Part shown: in pieces, positions 1 through 10,349 of the stretch
Position numbering within the stretch: position 1 is the stretch's first letter
Layout of the letters: every line of letters begins with the position of its first letter
NCBI GenBank assembly: GCA_020726505.1
Contig: JAHLEZ010000003.1
Coordinates: 1,736,001 to 1,800,000 of the forward strand
Source of the DNA: Leptodontidium sp. MPI-SDFR-AT-0119
Lineage: Eukaryota > Ascomycota > Leotiomycetes > Helotiales > Leptodontidiaceae
Reading direction: 5' to 3'
Length of the DNA: 64,000 bases
The notes under the pieces: model-generated
Databases searched by the model: none
What the model was told of the DNA's origin: nothing
The model's input: only the letters and a program-made list of their open reading frames with translations
Translations under genes and position numbers: made by a program

Positions 1-1080
1 CTTTAGCGTTAATATAATAGAAGACGACAACAATAACATTAATCTTCTCTCTCTTACTTCCTTAGCCGTCAAAAGTGACAGAGATCTTAAAGAGAGCTCT
101 TATAATCTCTTCAACTAACTATAGTTTAAAATATACGAACATTTAATCAATCCAAGTGGCCATAGTTAAAGAGGAATTAAGTAAAGCACTAATACAGTCT
201 ATATTAGCTATCTAGAACAGTCTTTTAAGGTTTTTTAACGCGGCTTTTCGTGCTTTCACGTTATCTAAGATAACCTATTTCAAGAAGGCGTTCTTGAACT
301 CCTTGTGCCAAAAGGGGATCTGTCGATAGGGATCATTATTTATAAACCCCAAAGGTTATACAGGCTGAATTGTCGCTAGTTTTCTCCATATATCTCCCCC
401 CTTATTCAAGAAGTATATATAGCAAGTGCTCCTCCGCGTTCTTAAGGCTATTTAAGTTAAAGGTATATTACTTGTGCTTAGAGAACCTAGTATTATGATA
501 GCCTAAAGTCACTAGTTAAGACTAAGTAATGTTAAACAAGAAATCATTAACTTACAGAGTTTACAGGCCTAATATTAGTGTTTCTTAGTACTTACTAGTT
601 TAATAAAACAATATCCAAGTAGCCAAACCCAAGAAATCCGAGCTCTTTTCGGTGCCAGAGCTAAAGTCTTTCCACGAGGGAGCTTTCTAATATCTACCTC
701 CCTATCGTTAAAGAGAGGCTAACCATTAACGTAAAGAGAGTATTCAGTAAGTAAATCAACTCGTTCAAGCTCAAAAGGGTCGTAAAATTCGTTATATACT
801 AGCGTGAGGCGTTAACAAGTGTCACGAAGGTTTAATAAAGCTACTAGTGCCGAAGGTACTAGAGCATTAGAAATAGACATTATACAGTTAAAAACACTAA
901 GTATAAAGTCCGTAGATAGTGCTAGGGATACTCTAAAGCCAGCATTATTAATAGTAATAAGTGAGGTAAGTGTAGACATGATTTAATAGCGATATACGCA
1001 AAATTAACGACTTAGTGTAAGTCGTTAATGCGGCTAAAGGCATTTCTATTATCCTGCCGCGTTTCACCGCCTAATTTTGG
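1..1080. repeat. AT-rich, probably RIP-mutated repeat relic
   Basis: Composition is strongly AT-rich and TpA-rich compared with the rest of the window, and no frame stays open. On the minus strand, between about 410 and 100, an old reading frame can still be followed through many stop codons, including a readable stretch FINNDPYRQIPFWHKEF near 340-290. I could not assign it to a transposon family. C-to-T decay of a repeat by repeat-induced point mutation (RIP) is the usual cause of such islands in ascomycetes. The change to ordinary composition is fairly sharp near 1080. The element type is unknown and its other end lies outside the window. Confidence 0.6.
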
Positions 1081-1202
1081 CCTATCAGAGTGGGTTTTTA
1101 CGCTCCGGGATCGTCAAATCGCAAGCGAAGGCATCAAAATATCATTAAAAGCATCAAATATTACCCCTATAATATGAGACTAATATCACTCAAAATTACA
1201 GA

Positions 1203-1230
1203 CTCAGCTGATTTGAACTAATCAGCTGAG
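1203..1230. repeat. Perfect 11-bp inverted repeat (CTCAGCTGATT)
   Basis: Arms at 1203-1213 and 1220-1230 are exact reverse complements separated by 6 nt. The core CAGCTGA recurs several times downstream to about 1275. It lies just outside the AT-rich relic, so it could be a terminal structure of that element, a hairpin or a binding site. From 1231 to 1883 I see no gene, only GC-normal non-coding DNA. Confidence 0.5.
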
Positions 1231-1883
1231 CCAATCACAGCTGACGGGCTTACAAATAAATCACAGCTGATTGGCTGACGAGAATCTCCCAGCTGGCTTA
1301 TTGGCTTAGCAATCGCCGGCTTATTGGGCCCTCTGCTGCTGGCAGAGCCGGGCAGGGAGTCAAACACCAATCCCAGCACCCCCGTAGAGGTCAGATTTCC
1401 TTCAAAGGCACCCATTCCAGTTTGGAGAAGTCTGTACTTGCTAGTATGATAGGAAAAGGAGCAAGGCGGCGAATTTCGTTATGGCAGATTTTTGGATTTA
1501 TGCCGCACGGCTACAATTCGCGAGATATTGATACTAAGGTACTCCATATGAAGAATGAAATTTCGTACTTCCGGATCAACTATCTAGGTTTGTTGTGATA
1601 CATTTAACCAGGCGTAAGCCAGCTGATTAGAACGAAATGAGGAACGCAGAGTCAAGTTCTTCAACCTCCGTCACTTCGTTACACCTTTCCAATGTTGGAA
1701 AAACTGGCAGATCATACTTTCCAAGTCATCGATACACTGAGGGTGTTGGGTTCTTGTCTTGAATGTTGCTGCTGCATCATCTAGAGAGAGGAACATACAA
1801 ATAGTGGCTTAATCCTTGAGAGTTCGTGTCCCACGGTGATGCTTGCCCATGATCGAAAAGTCCCTGCACGGCTTCATTGTCTC

Positions 1884-3006
1884 CTATTTCACACATCCGA
1901 ATACCAGAGAATTGTCAGGCACCGCCCGGTACGACTTCAAGCGGCAGTCAAGCCCTTGAATTGACTTCGATAGTAGCACTTGGATCCCAAAGTTCACACC
2001 TGAACTCAGGAGCCATTGGGATGGATGGAAAGTCAGTGTGGTCTGCATAGATTGCAGAAAGCAGTGTCGGGATTCTTCTCTGGCACTGTTACTTCCCAGA
2101 GGCTCTGATGCTCTCGACACAGGATGAAGCCTTCCAAATGGACTGCTGATGCTAAACAAGTATGTTGTCCAAGTCCGATGGTGAATTTCTAAATACCTCC
2201 TAGGTTTCTTGGTAGTACCTTCAGCAACTAGGGATTTCTCTGACATGGCGGTTGTGTGACTCATGCCGTCACTGGAACCAAGACCACTCGAAATCTGTGT
2301 CAAAGCAGAGTCCATCAAGTTTTCGAATTTAAATCGTGCTACCGGATTGAATATACCCAATATACCTGCTGCTGTCTTTCGGCATTCTTTTCGCAGAACT
2401 TTCAGATGCTCGTCGATATTGAGACTCTCCATAGAAACAATCGCTGTTGTCGCTTGGGAACGCTGTTGTAAGATCCTGCTGCCTCTTCTCATCTCGGGTG
2501 ACAGTTTCCCGACTACAAAAGTCAGTGATACCCCCTATCACAGAGGTATTTCCCTGTCATACTCAATCGAGTTTTGCCTTGCCAGTATCAAGGTCATCTT
2601 CATCTGACACAAGACATCTTAAGACATCTTGATACTTCTTAAACTTGTCTCCATTCCACGCAAATCTGACAGCAGCCCAAGTCCTCATCGACATCTTCTT
2701 TGACGCCAAATCTCGCTGAGAATCAACAATCATGTCCTCAAAAGTCTGGACGCTATCAGCACATGCATCTAGAGCGGTGAGACTCGCGGTTGATGCTCTA
2801 GAGTAAGGTCTTGAAGTAGCAGCCTCCTCGCGGATATCATCGATGATGTTCGATATGACGTTGAGGTCCTTCACGATGGTCCGAACCTCTTTCCGGCTGT
2901 CTTGCACTGAGTTCAAGAAGTCGCAGAGTGTCTTGATGCCATTTCCAATTTGAAATGCTAGTGATACCACGGCGATAGCACCCGAAGCAACTGAGAGCCC
3001 ATCCAT
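1884..3006 (-). CDS. Helo-like/STAND N-terminal domain protein (about 350 aa)
   Basis: Two exons, 3006-2583 and 2512-1884, join into a 350-residue frame. The first exon starts MDGLSVASGAIAVVSLAFQ and continues as the helical bundle that opens many fungal NLR/STAND and ankyrin proteins (Helo_like_N, PigL_N type). In-frame ATGs occur at 3045 and 3006; the second fits the family start. The intron appears to use a GC donor (G|GCAAGG) with acceptor TTTGTAG; no GT donor in the region keeps the frame. The C-terminal half has no recognisable NACHT, WD40 or ankyrin domain and is serine-rich. Members of this family are linked to heterokaryon incompatibility and cell-death signalling, but function here is inference. 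It may be a remnant of a longer STAND gene. Confidence 0.6.
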
Positions 3007-3045
3007 TGCGATGCAACTATGGAGCTTTGTGTACTGAGAATCCAA

Positions 3046-3540
3046 TCTGTTTCCCTCATTTAGCTATAAGGCTATGGAGCGGTGCACTCTGTAGCAAGAT
3101 CTTCTGCGTACTGGGGCCAGGAAACCCTCCCGCCAAAAGTTGAAAGTCTAATCGATCAGAATCAGCAAAAGGGAACAAGTTCTAGCATATCGTCAGGTTT
3201 TTGGCTCTTCAAGGCTGTCAAGGCCCATGTGAGCCCGATATGCGGCCTGAGCGAGCCGCTTGGCAAAAAGCCTCGCACAAAGCCAGATGAACACCCGGCG
3301 ATAATCCAAGTCAGCTCCGATTCGTCAATTTTACCTTTGATCGAGTAAATCATATTGCTTTTGTGTTGAAGCTGGTCGTGATTCAATATAATAGGAAATT
3401 TAGCATGTGTCGGGAGTCGAAACACAACAGAAGCCTTTAATCAGCATCGTATCGTTTTGAACCATCATGGGAGAGTATCCCGTAATACATCTATACTTAC
3501 ATAAACTACTGGACTTCCGTTATTGTACAAAGCTTCAAGC
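3046..3540. other. Intergenic, no gene seen
   Basis: The intergenic DNA upstream of the Helo-like gene and downstream of the mitochondrial membrane protein gene. Short open frames occur on both strands but none has a recognisable motif or splice pattern. Confidence 0.5.
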
Positions 3541-4515
3541 TCAGGGCTTGATCTTGGCCAACCGATCAAGTGCTCGCCCTCCATCAAGTGCCCAACCCCC
3601 AGAGATATCCACTTTGTAGTTACGGTCATGGATGACCATTTTCATCATCTGATCTCTAGTCCACACTCTCTTCAACTCAGTAAACATCTTGAAAGTTAAC
3701 TGACTCATCCTCCTAAACGGCGAAGTCATGATATGACTCCTTTCATACTCCAACTCCCGCTGTCTCGCCATCTGTATCGAAATTGCCCTCTCCCTCGCCT
3801 CCGCTTTACCGACCCTCTTATTGACAGGTACAAATCGATGCGCGAGCTCGATCTCCTCCGGCTTGACGTAAAATTTCCTGCTTGGGAAGAAAGGTACCGG
3901 AAACATCTTCTTCAACTCGACTTCGATTTGCAATGCCGGCCCTCGTGGCCTAGCTAGTGCTCCGTTGACCATCTTGACACTGTTGGGAACAGCAACGATG
4001 CTCTTAACCAACCCAGCCGGCGCTAGAACTACCCATCCTCCGAGACAAGCCATCAGAAGACTGATCCCCCCGAATGCGACTGGGACCCAAGTTGGCAGAT
4101 CAGGCGGCGCGAGGATATAATTGCTCCAGAAACTTATTGTAGCATAGGTAAAACAGAAGCCGGCAGTTCCGTAACATGTCAACATGTACATCGTGTGCGA
4201 AGGAGCTTGGTAGAGAAGTGTAGAGTGTGTTTTCTCTGCTAGGCTCATGGCGTAGGATTTGTAGCCTGTGGGTGTAACTAGAGCCGGAGCTTTGGCAGGT
4301 GTTGGAGCTTTGGCTGGGGTGTTCGACGTTTTGATCTTTGGTCCAACTTGTTTTATAGGCTGTGAAGGTTTTGCTTTCTTCGCTGCTTGCATGAGAGTCG
4401 TAGAGGAGAATAATCGAGGCTGTTGATAGCTCTTCGAGAGGAAGAAGTGAGCTGTTCGGGGAGTTTTGAATACACATTGGTGCCGTAAAAGGCAGCCCCT
4501 TGAGAATGCCGACAT
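3541..4515 (-). CDS. Mitochondrial inner-membrane protein, Mrx15/TMEM223-like candidate
   Basis: A single 324-residue exon starting at a clear ATG. The N-terminus is basic, hydroxylated and free of acidic residues (MSAFSRGCLLRHQ...RLFSST), as in a mitochondrial presequence. A proline/alanine/lysine linker follows at about 45-75. Two hydrophobic helices are visible at about 108-130 and 143-172, joined by a short loop and followed by a soluble basic C-terminal region. The architecture, with LLYQ just before the first helix, resembles Mrx15 of yeast and TMEM223 of animals, which act in mitochondrial translation and COX1 synthesis. The family assignment is from memory of architecture, not strong motifs. 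It shares a 268-bp intergenic region with PDX1 on the other strand, fitting a mitochondrial role. Confidence 0.55.
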   Translation of the reverse strand: MSAFSRGCLLRHQCVFKTPRTAHFFLSKSYQQPRLFSSTTLMQAAKKAKPSQPIKQVGPKIKTSNTPAKAPTPAKAPALVTPTGYKSYAMSLAEKTHSTLLYQAPSHTMYMLTCYGTAGFCFTYATISFWSNYILAPPDLPTWVPVAFGGISLLMACLGGWVVLAPAGLVKSIVAVPNSVKMVNGALARPRGPALQIEVELKKMFPVPFFPSRKFYVKPEEIELAHRFVPVNKRVGKAEARERAISIQMARQRELEYERSHIMTSPFRRMSQLTFKMFTELKRVWTRDQMMKMVIHDRNYKVDISGGWALDGGRALDRLAKIKP

Positions 4516-4783
4516 CTATAGAACATAATCGTTAGTAAAGCGATCCAAAGATCAGGTGCACATGATTCAATGCCTACCTTGGGGGAAATGTCTCTTTGAA
4601 GCTCAACCTTTCGTCGTCGTCCACAAATTATAGCCGCATCGGAGAGTCGGCGAAAGTCACCGCACTAGCGCGAGCCCATCAGATTTTGGCGGCTCTCAAC
4701 ACCTCCAGACATCTCGAGATTCTCAATCCCGCGACCAGCTTTCACTACGAAAGCTCAATTGAGCTCCAATTCCCGTCACAACT
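4516..4783. promoter_or_regulatory. Shared divergent promoter region of two mitochondrial genes
   Basis: Only 268 bp separate the ATG of the minus-strand membrane protein and the ATG of PDX1, so both promoters must lie here or overlap the transcripts. No TATA box is obvious, as is usual for housekeeping fungal genes. Confidence 0.45.
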
Positions 4784-6159
4784 ATGGCATCTTTTGCGGC
4801 AGCTTGTCGTCTGTCTGCGAGACTCACCTCCCGGCAGTTGCGACAAGATGCCTCAACTCGAGGTGTGTATCCCAACCTTCAACAAACCCCCAGAAATTAC
4901 ACGCCGAACAAGTTGCTGATGAATTGCCAGGTTTCCGCACATCGACAACATGTCTCGCCGCTCAGAATTTCACAATGCCAGCTCTATCCCCTACAATGAC
5001 GGAAGGCAATATCGCAAAGTGGGCTGTCAAGGAGGGGGACTCGTTTTCCGCCGGTGATATCCTGCTCGAGATTGAGACGGACAAGGCATCTATGGACGTG
5101 GAGGCCCAGGACGACGGGATCATGGCGAAGATCTTTCAAGGCGATGGATCGAAGGGCATTAAAGTAGGCGTACGAATTGGCGTCCTCGCAGAACCAGGCG
5201 ACGATCTCAGCAGCCTCGAAATACCCGCCGAAGAGAACGCGAGCTCCTCTGCTCCCAAGGAGGAATCCAAACCCACACCCTCAGAGACCAAATCCGAAGC
5301 TGCTCCTTCGAAATCCTCAAGTTCGCAGAGCTCTTCTTCTGCTCCAGAAAAGAAGTCCTCGGGCCCGGCAAAGAAGCAGACGTACCCACTCCTCCCCTCC
5401 GTGGAACACCTCATGCACGAGCATAACATCGACCCCTCCAAGATCGACGAGATGACACCCACAGGCCCTAACAACCGTCTACTAAAGGGTGATGTTCTTG
5501 CCTACCTAGGCGCAATCTCCTCGTCCTACCCTGCCGAGCTTTCCAGCAAGATCTCCAAATTGAGCCATCTCGACCTAAGCAACATCAAGCTCGCAGCACC
5601 AGCTCCCAAACCCGTCGCAGTACAGAAAGCCGCTACACCAACCCCAGAACCAGTCAAGGATTTGAAGATCGCAGTACCGATCTCCATGAAGGCAGTTTTG
5701 GAAGTACAGCAGCGCATACAGAGCACACTTGGTGTATTCATGCCGCTCTCAACCTTCATCGCCCGCGCAACAGAAGTAGCCAACGACGACCTCCCACGCT
5801 CGAGGTCCTACAAGCCAACTGCAGACGACCTCTTCAACTCCGTTCTCGGTCTCGACAAAGTCACCACTGCATCTGGCGTACGGGGCACTTTCCTCCCACA
5901 AATTCAAGCGTTGCCATCCGCTGCTCCTCGGGCGACGTTCGCAAAGACCCCAGCGAAGAACAGCGATATCATTGATATCTTATCCGGAACGAAGAAGGCT
6001 ACTCCTTCGAGATTGGGCGGCAAGCCATTACCAGGACTGTCAAACGTGGTCAATGTGTTCAGTCTGACTGTCCCGAAGACCGAGGAGAAGAGAGCACAGA
6101 TCTTCTTGGACAGAGTGAAGACTGTTCTTGAGGCTGAGCCGGGGAGATTGGTGCTGTGA
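4784..6159 (+). CDS. PDX1: Pyruvate dehydrogenase complex protein X (E3-binding protein)
   Basis: Exons 4784-4862 and 4931-6159 give 435 residues. The true start is the ATG at 4784; an uninterrupted frame running through the intron from 4759 is misleading. Residues 1-40 form a mitochondrial presequence. A lipoyl domain begins MPALSPTMTEG at 42, with the lipoylated lysine at 78 in ETDKASM. Ser/Pro/Lys-rich linker DNA follows, then a peripheral-subunit (E3) binding domain at about 190-232 containing TPTGPNNRLLKGDV. The remaining C-terminal part lacks the HxxxDG active site of E2 acetyltransferases, which separates protein X from E2. It anchors dihydrolipoamide dehydrogenase to the E2 core in the matrix. 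The intron at 4863-4930 is phase 1, with donor GTGTGT and acceptor GCCAG. Confidence 0.92.
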
Positions 6160-6630
6160 ATTCATTACGTGTAATATAGTCGAGCAAATAGAATGATGAT
6201 ACCAATGCCATGCAGCCCATATTCGGCAAAGTGAAGCCCACCGAGCTTTCGCTCTCTTTACTATATCTATATATGCAGAGCCTATTCGAAGTCTGGATAT
6301 CATTCAAGACAATTGCCGAGAACCTAAGTATTGGGTACGGAGGCTCTTTTGCAGTAGCTCGCTTCGTCGAGCAAGAATACGAGCCTGGCTTCGACTGCTG
6401 TGACTGGGAACTTGAACCACAAAATAGGAAATAGCCTGCACGTTGAAGAGGCTCGTAGACGCCGTAGTCAGTTCAATGTCTTCATTCTGGATCACTGTGA
6501 TGTCTATCGTCTAGTGGCGATGATGTATTTCTACCATTTTCACTCGCCATATTTTGCATTTCGCCAATTTTCGAAAACTTCCTCACTACCTCTTTTCGCC
6601 CATCAACTTTCCCAAGTATTGTCCCCGAAC
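6160..6630. other. Convergent intergenic region
   Basis: The 3' regions of PDX1 and of the next, oppositely oriented gene meet here. I see no gene; the open frames are short and featureless. Confidence 0.5.
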
Positions 6631-8408
6631 CTACTTCGCCGGCAAAGAAGGCTCCTGTAGTCAGTCAGTATACTTCTTGATCTTTAATTGGTACCATGAA
6701 TGAGTGTAGACTTACAATCGTTCCAACAGAGCTACCCGGCAGCTCCACTAAGTTCTCGAAATGCCCGCCCATAGCAGCAAAGTTATAAAGACCATCAACA
6801 AGAACGCTTTCACCATCCTCATCTTCCTCGTCCTCTTCAAATGCGCCAAATCTCTGGCCAACCTGTCCTTCCACGATCGCCTCGTCGTAATCACTGCCAG
6901 CAAACAAGTTCGTGCTCTTGTCAGGGGCGTTTGTGATGCTTGGCTTGACGGATATGTGGAAGTGAACTGGTGTAAAGACTTTCTCGGTTTGGATACTGCT
7001 TGCAGTGGAGACTCTTCTAGCATTCGTCATTTCTCCAGTGACGTGGAGTGGCTCTGGGTCAGCGTACGTCTGATGAATAGTGTTGGACAAGTGCGAGAGC
7101 TCGTTCTCTAGTTCGGTTGCTTTGGAGTGGATGCATTCAGCCACTTCTTCAGACTTTGATTGTGCTTTAGCAACGAGTGTATGAGCCAAATCAAGGGATT
7201 TCTTGACGAGCCTCCTCGGTGGCGGTGAGCGGGGAGGTGTAGGCGGCGGTGATCGTGCCTCCTGGACAGTGGCATCAATCCCCGCTATTCTTTCATATTT
7301 TAGAGACGCAGCTGTTGATCCTTGGTAGCAGCACAAAGTTTCATCACCTACTGTCGCAGATTTTCTCATTTGCGGCTTGCTTTGGAGTTGACTGTGGGTC
7401 TTGAAATGGCTTCGAGACGTGGGTTTCTTAGGAAGGGGACGTTCAAGTAGAAACACGAATGTAAACTCGCGAGGCAAACCTCCTTCCTGCTGGGAATTCT
7501 CCTCGAGAGACCAAACTAAGGTGGTATCGGGGACCTTGGGCTCTGTGGACGAAGCGAGAGCTGGTGGGATACCTGGTTGAGGTCAGTGCTAGAAGCCTAA
7601 TGAGGATGATCTAATGGGTTAGTTTCTCAATGAGTACATTCTGAGGCCAGAGAGCAGATATCTGCTTGAAGTAGGGGACGAATTGGTTTTGACTCACTTC
7701 GCGTCGATCCTTGACTGAGATCTTATTAGCATCCGAGATTTTATTTGAAGTTTTGATAGAGAAAACAAGAGCTGAGTCAACTTACATCCTCATAAAGCTT
7801 CCCACCACGAGATCCTTTTCGAACCCAACCTTTGGTTCCAGGTCTGCCTTGGCAGGTCCCTGAGCAACTCCCAGCGAAGCACCAAGCTATACGTATCAGC
7901 TGCATCCTATAGCAATCGGACTTGTACCAACCTGGAAATTCCACTTCAAACTGGCACTACTAATCCTTCCAAATGCTAGATGTGGTGCAAACCTCAACAC
8001 TCTCAATGGTGTACCATCATGATTTGTGGCCTTAATCTCAACCGTCGCACTCTTGAAGCGATGATCCTCACTTAACGACGGATGTAATGTAAAAGCAATA
8101 GCCGCAAACGTTACGTAGGTCTTCGAAAGATACTCGCCTTGCTCATCCGGAGCGGAACTAGGATGGATATTCGGCGAAACGAAGACGCCATTCTGGAGTC
8201 TTTGGAGATGGGCCGAGATGAAGGAGTCTCCAAAGAAGTGGCGTTCGTAGAGAAGGTTGTGCGTCAGTTGGTACTTGTGGAGGGGAATGTGGGTGTTGGT
8301 TTTGACTTTGATGGGCGGTTTGCTGGTTTTGGCCTCGATGACCTCAGAGGTTTTGGTGTCGGTTGTGATGTTGAGGGGGGTGGTGGAGGAAGCGGATGAT
8401 GAGGTCAT
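6631..8408 (-). CDS. Conserved-looking protein of unknown function, five exons (491 aa)
   Basis: Exons 8408-7932, 7886-7786, 7714-7698, 7572-6716 and 6654-6631 join in phase into 491 residues. The third exon is only 17 nt, and the last encodes EPSLPAK and stop. All introns have GT-AG ends; the donor of intron 2 and the donor of intron 4 read GTAAGT. The N-terminal 290 residues look folded, with beta-rich stretches such as TYVTFAAIAFTLHP and LRFAPHLAFGRIS, then FTFVFLLERPLP. The middle carries a proline-rich run (PPPTPPRSPPPRR) and a helical segment rich in K and E. An acidic patch, EEDEEDEDGE, lies near the C-terminus. I do not recognise the family and propose no function. Confidence 0.7.
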
Positions 8409-9178
8409 TGTAGGCAGAGATGCATTTGTGTATCTAAGGATATTGAGAGGCAGTAAGCATACTAGAAGGACGATGGAGGAGACAATTTGTCGGAATTAGA
8501 CAGATGAGGGAAGAGGCCGATGTTGCTACTGAAGGGTATGTTTAGGTGGGTGTTGCGTGCTCAACCCAAATGACCATTGGGAAGGAACGTTGTTCAGCAT
8601 GTACATACTTTCGCTTTCCCTAAGTACTAAATCTTACCGAAAACTTCGGTAGAGAACATTAGCAGAATTATAAAGAAGAATTCGAATTGACACAAGTAAG
8701 CAAATCTATTACTGGGCACTGAGTTCCCATGTTCTTAAGAGTCTTGATGAAATGTGCTCATTCCCTCACAGGAGGTCGGCCAATGTAAGGAATAAATTAC
8801 TTCCGCTTCTCTCACAAGGGTCTGTCATATCAATCACTCAAGTCGGCGTTAAAAGGGGACTGCTGCGACTTGGGACCATTAATCGCATTTGCTTCTCTGC
8901 GCATCTCCGTCTGCTGATCTTTAAGCGAGCTCCTCAAGTACCCATCACCATGAGAATAGTTTAATGATCTGTTCTCACTATTCCATTGAGTGACTAAAAT
9001 ATCCACGTTCTACCAGGCCCTCTGTCATTCCCATTAACCCCTTTCTTCTCCTGTTACCCCCTTCGACCCTCGTGACCCCTGCTTCTCCCTTGACCACTTC
9101 TTCTCCCTTGACATCTTCCCATCCGAGGCATTTGTTATGACGACTCCCTCATCTACCTGTGGGCTCTTTTGCTCTTTT
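8409..9178. other. Intergenic, no gene seen
   Basis: A 770-bp stretch upstream of the five-exon gene and downstream of the decayed aldo/keto reductase. Short pyrimidine-rich repeats (CTTCTCCC type) occur around 9045-9115. No coding signal was found. Confidence 0.5.
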
Positions 9179-10349
9179 TTAGGCTACCCTTCGGGGATCC
9201 CGAATGCAGCTTTGTTCATCCTTAACGTTTCCTCCTTCAGAGATCAGAAGGCTGAATGCCGTTATCGCCTCAAACTCGTCGTTGATTTGCCCAATATCAA
9301 ACATCTTTAACTGCGAATCCAGCTCATGTATCTGCCCTGCCACATTAGTACTGGTAGTTTTCAATATCTCAAGATCTAAGAGAAGCATCGACACGTTGAA
9401 AGGTTCAACACCGAGCGCAGGCTCCCCCCCTCCCCCCCCAGATTATTGAAAGAGTAATTAAAAATATACTGACCTCTGTCCCTGTTGTCACAATCTACGT
9501 CACAGAATTCTAGTGTCAGCTGATTGTTTATACATCGCAGGGCAAATACTTGAATTCTGTACAGTGCATGGTACATGTACGAACTGTTCAGGTAGCCGCT
9601 GAGGCAGGCCGAACAAAATGGAAAGATGATCTGAGATGGTAGGACTTACGAGAACACCCTTCAGATATATCCACCTTAGCACAATCGCGGCCACGCTCGA
9701 ATTGTATTTCCGACCCATTTTCTGTAAGGTCGACTTGGGTGCGACGAGGGGAAGCCGCTGCTGATCTATAATACGACTAAGACTGTCCAATGGCCCATAT
9801 GAAGACGTGACGATTCCTTGCTCCTTTTTCCATGGTAGGAGGTCATTTTGTGGATAAGTAGGTTGTAATTCAGCCTGGTTGATCGCTGGTAGAAATACTC
9901 TGCCGTTTCAGTGATGATTGACAGGTCTGAAACGCCCATATTTGCAACTCCGATAGACTTGGCTTGTCCACCCCTCTTGATTCTTTCCATCGCGGACCAC
10001 GCAGAAGACAGTCCCAAAGGGCGTTCATATGGCTCCCAAACCATCAAGTACAAATCCACATAGGTTCCTCCCAGGATTAGGAGTATGTTGGAAATCACGC
10101 GGCTCATATTTGCAAAGATGTGGACTTTGCGGTAATGAAGATTTTGTGACGAGGGATTCCGGATTCCTCGATTGCATGTCGAATCCCGACCAGTTCATCC
10201 GATCCAGTAATGTTGATATGGCGATACCCGAGCTGTAGAGCATTCTTGACTTCCTCGTAGCTCTTGGCGACTGAATTGCTCGTTCCCATACCTAGCGCCG
10301 GCATGACTCTTCCATCATTGAGCAGCACGTCTGGGATTTTGTTGGCCAT
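9179..10349 (-). pseudogene. Decayed aldo/keto reductase
   Basis: Pieces of one AKR protein lie in order on the minus strand. The start is ATG at 10349 (MANKIPDVLLNDGR). GYRHIN and SGIPRHKIFITAK follow to about 10130, then a segment in another frame ending YVDLYLMVWEP, then IGVANMGVSDL, then LLPWKKEQGIV and APKSTLQKMGRKYN in a third frame. After an intron of about 270 nt (donor near 9650, containing poly-C) comes KTTSTNVAGQIHELD. Two single-base deletions, near 10125 and near 9890, break the frame with no splice site to explain them. Active-site residues are also gone: Asp of HIDTA is Asn, the YxNE tyrosine is missing, and the histidine of LMHWP is Val. It is divergent from the P450 at 11681. 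This is probably a dead gene; assembly error could explain the frameshifts but not the lost residues. Confidence 0.75.

Noticed and set aside
1203..1244. Helitron 3' end (hairpin followed by CTRR about 10 nt later)
   Set aside because: The spacing fits, but CTGA is common, the coding relic points away on the minus strand, and no helicase/Rep motif was seen.
4759..4930. PDX1 start at 4759 as a continuous frame
   Set aside because: The upstream piece lacks presequence features and runs through a clear GT-AG intron; the ATG at 4784 with the intron removed gives a proper mitochondrial presequence.
5136..5783. Minus-strand and alternative-frame ORFs over PDX1
   Set aside because: They mirror the Ser/Ala/Pro-rich PDX1 linker and have no family features.
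8139..8499. Gly/Val-rich plus-strand ORFs
   Set aside because: Shadows of the first exon of the five-exon gene on the other strand.
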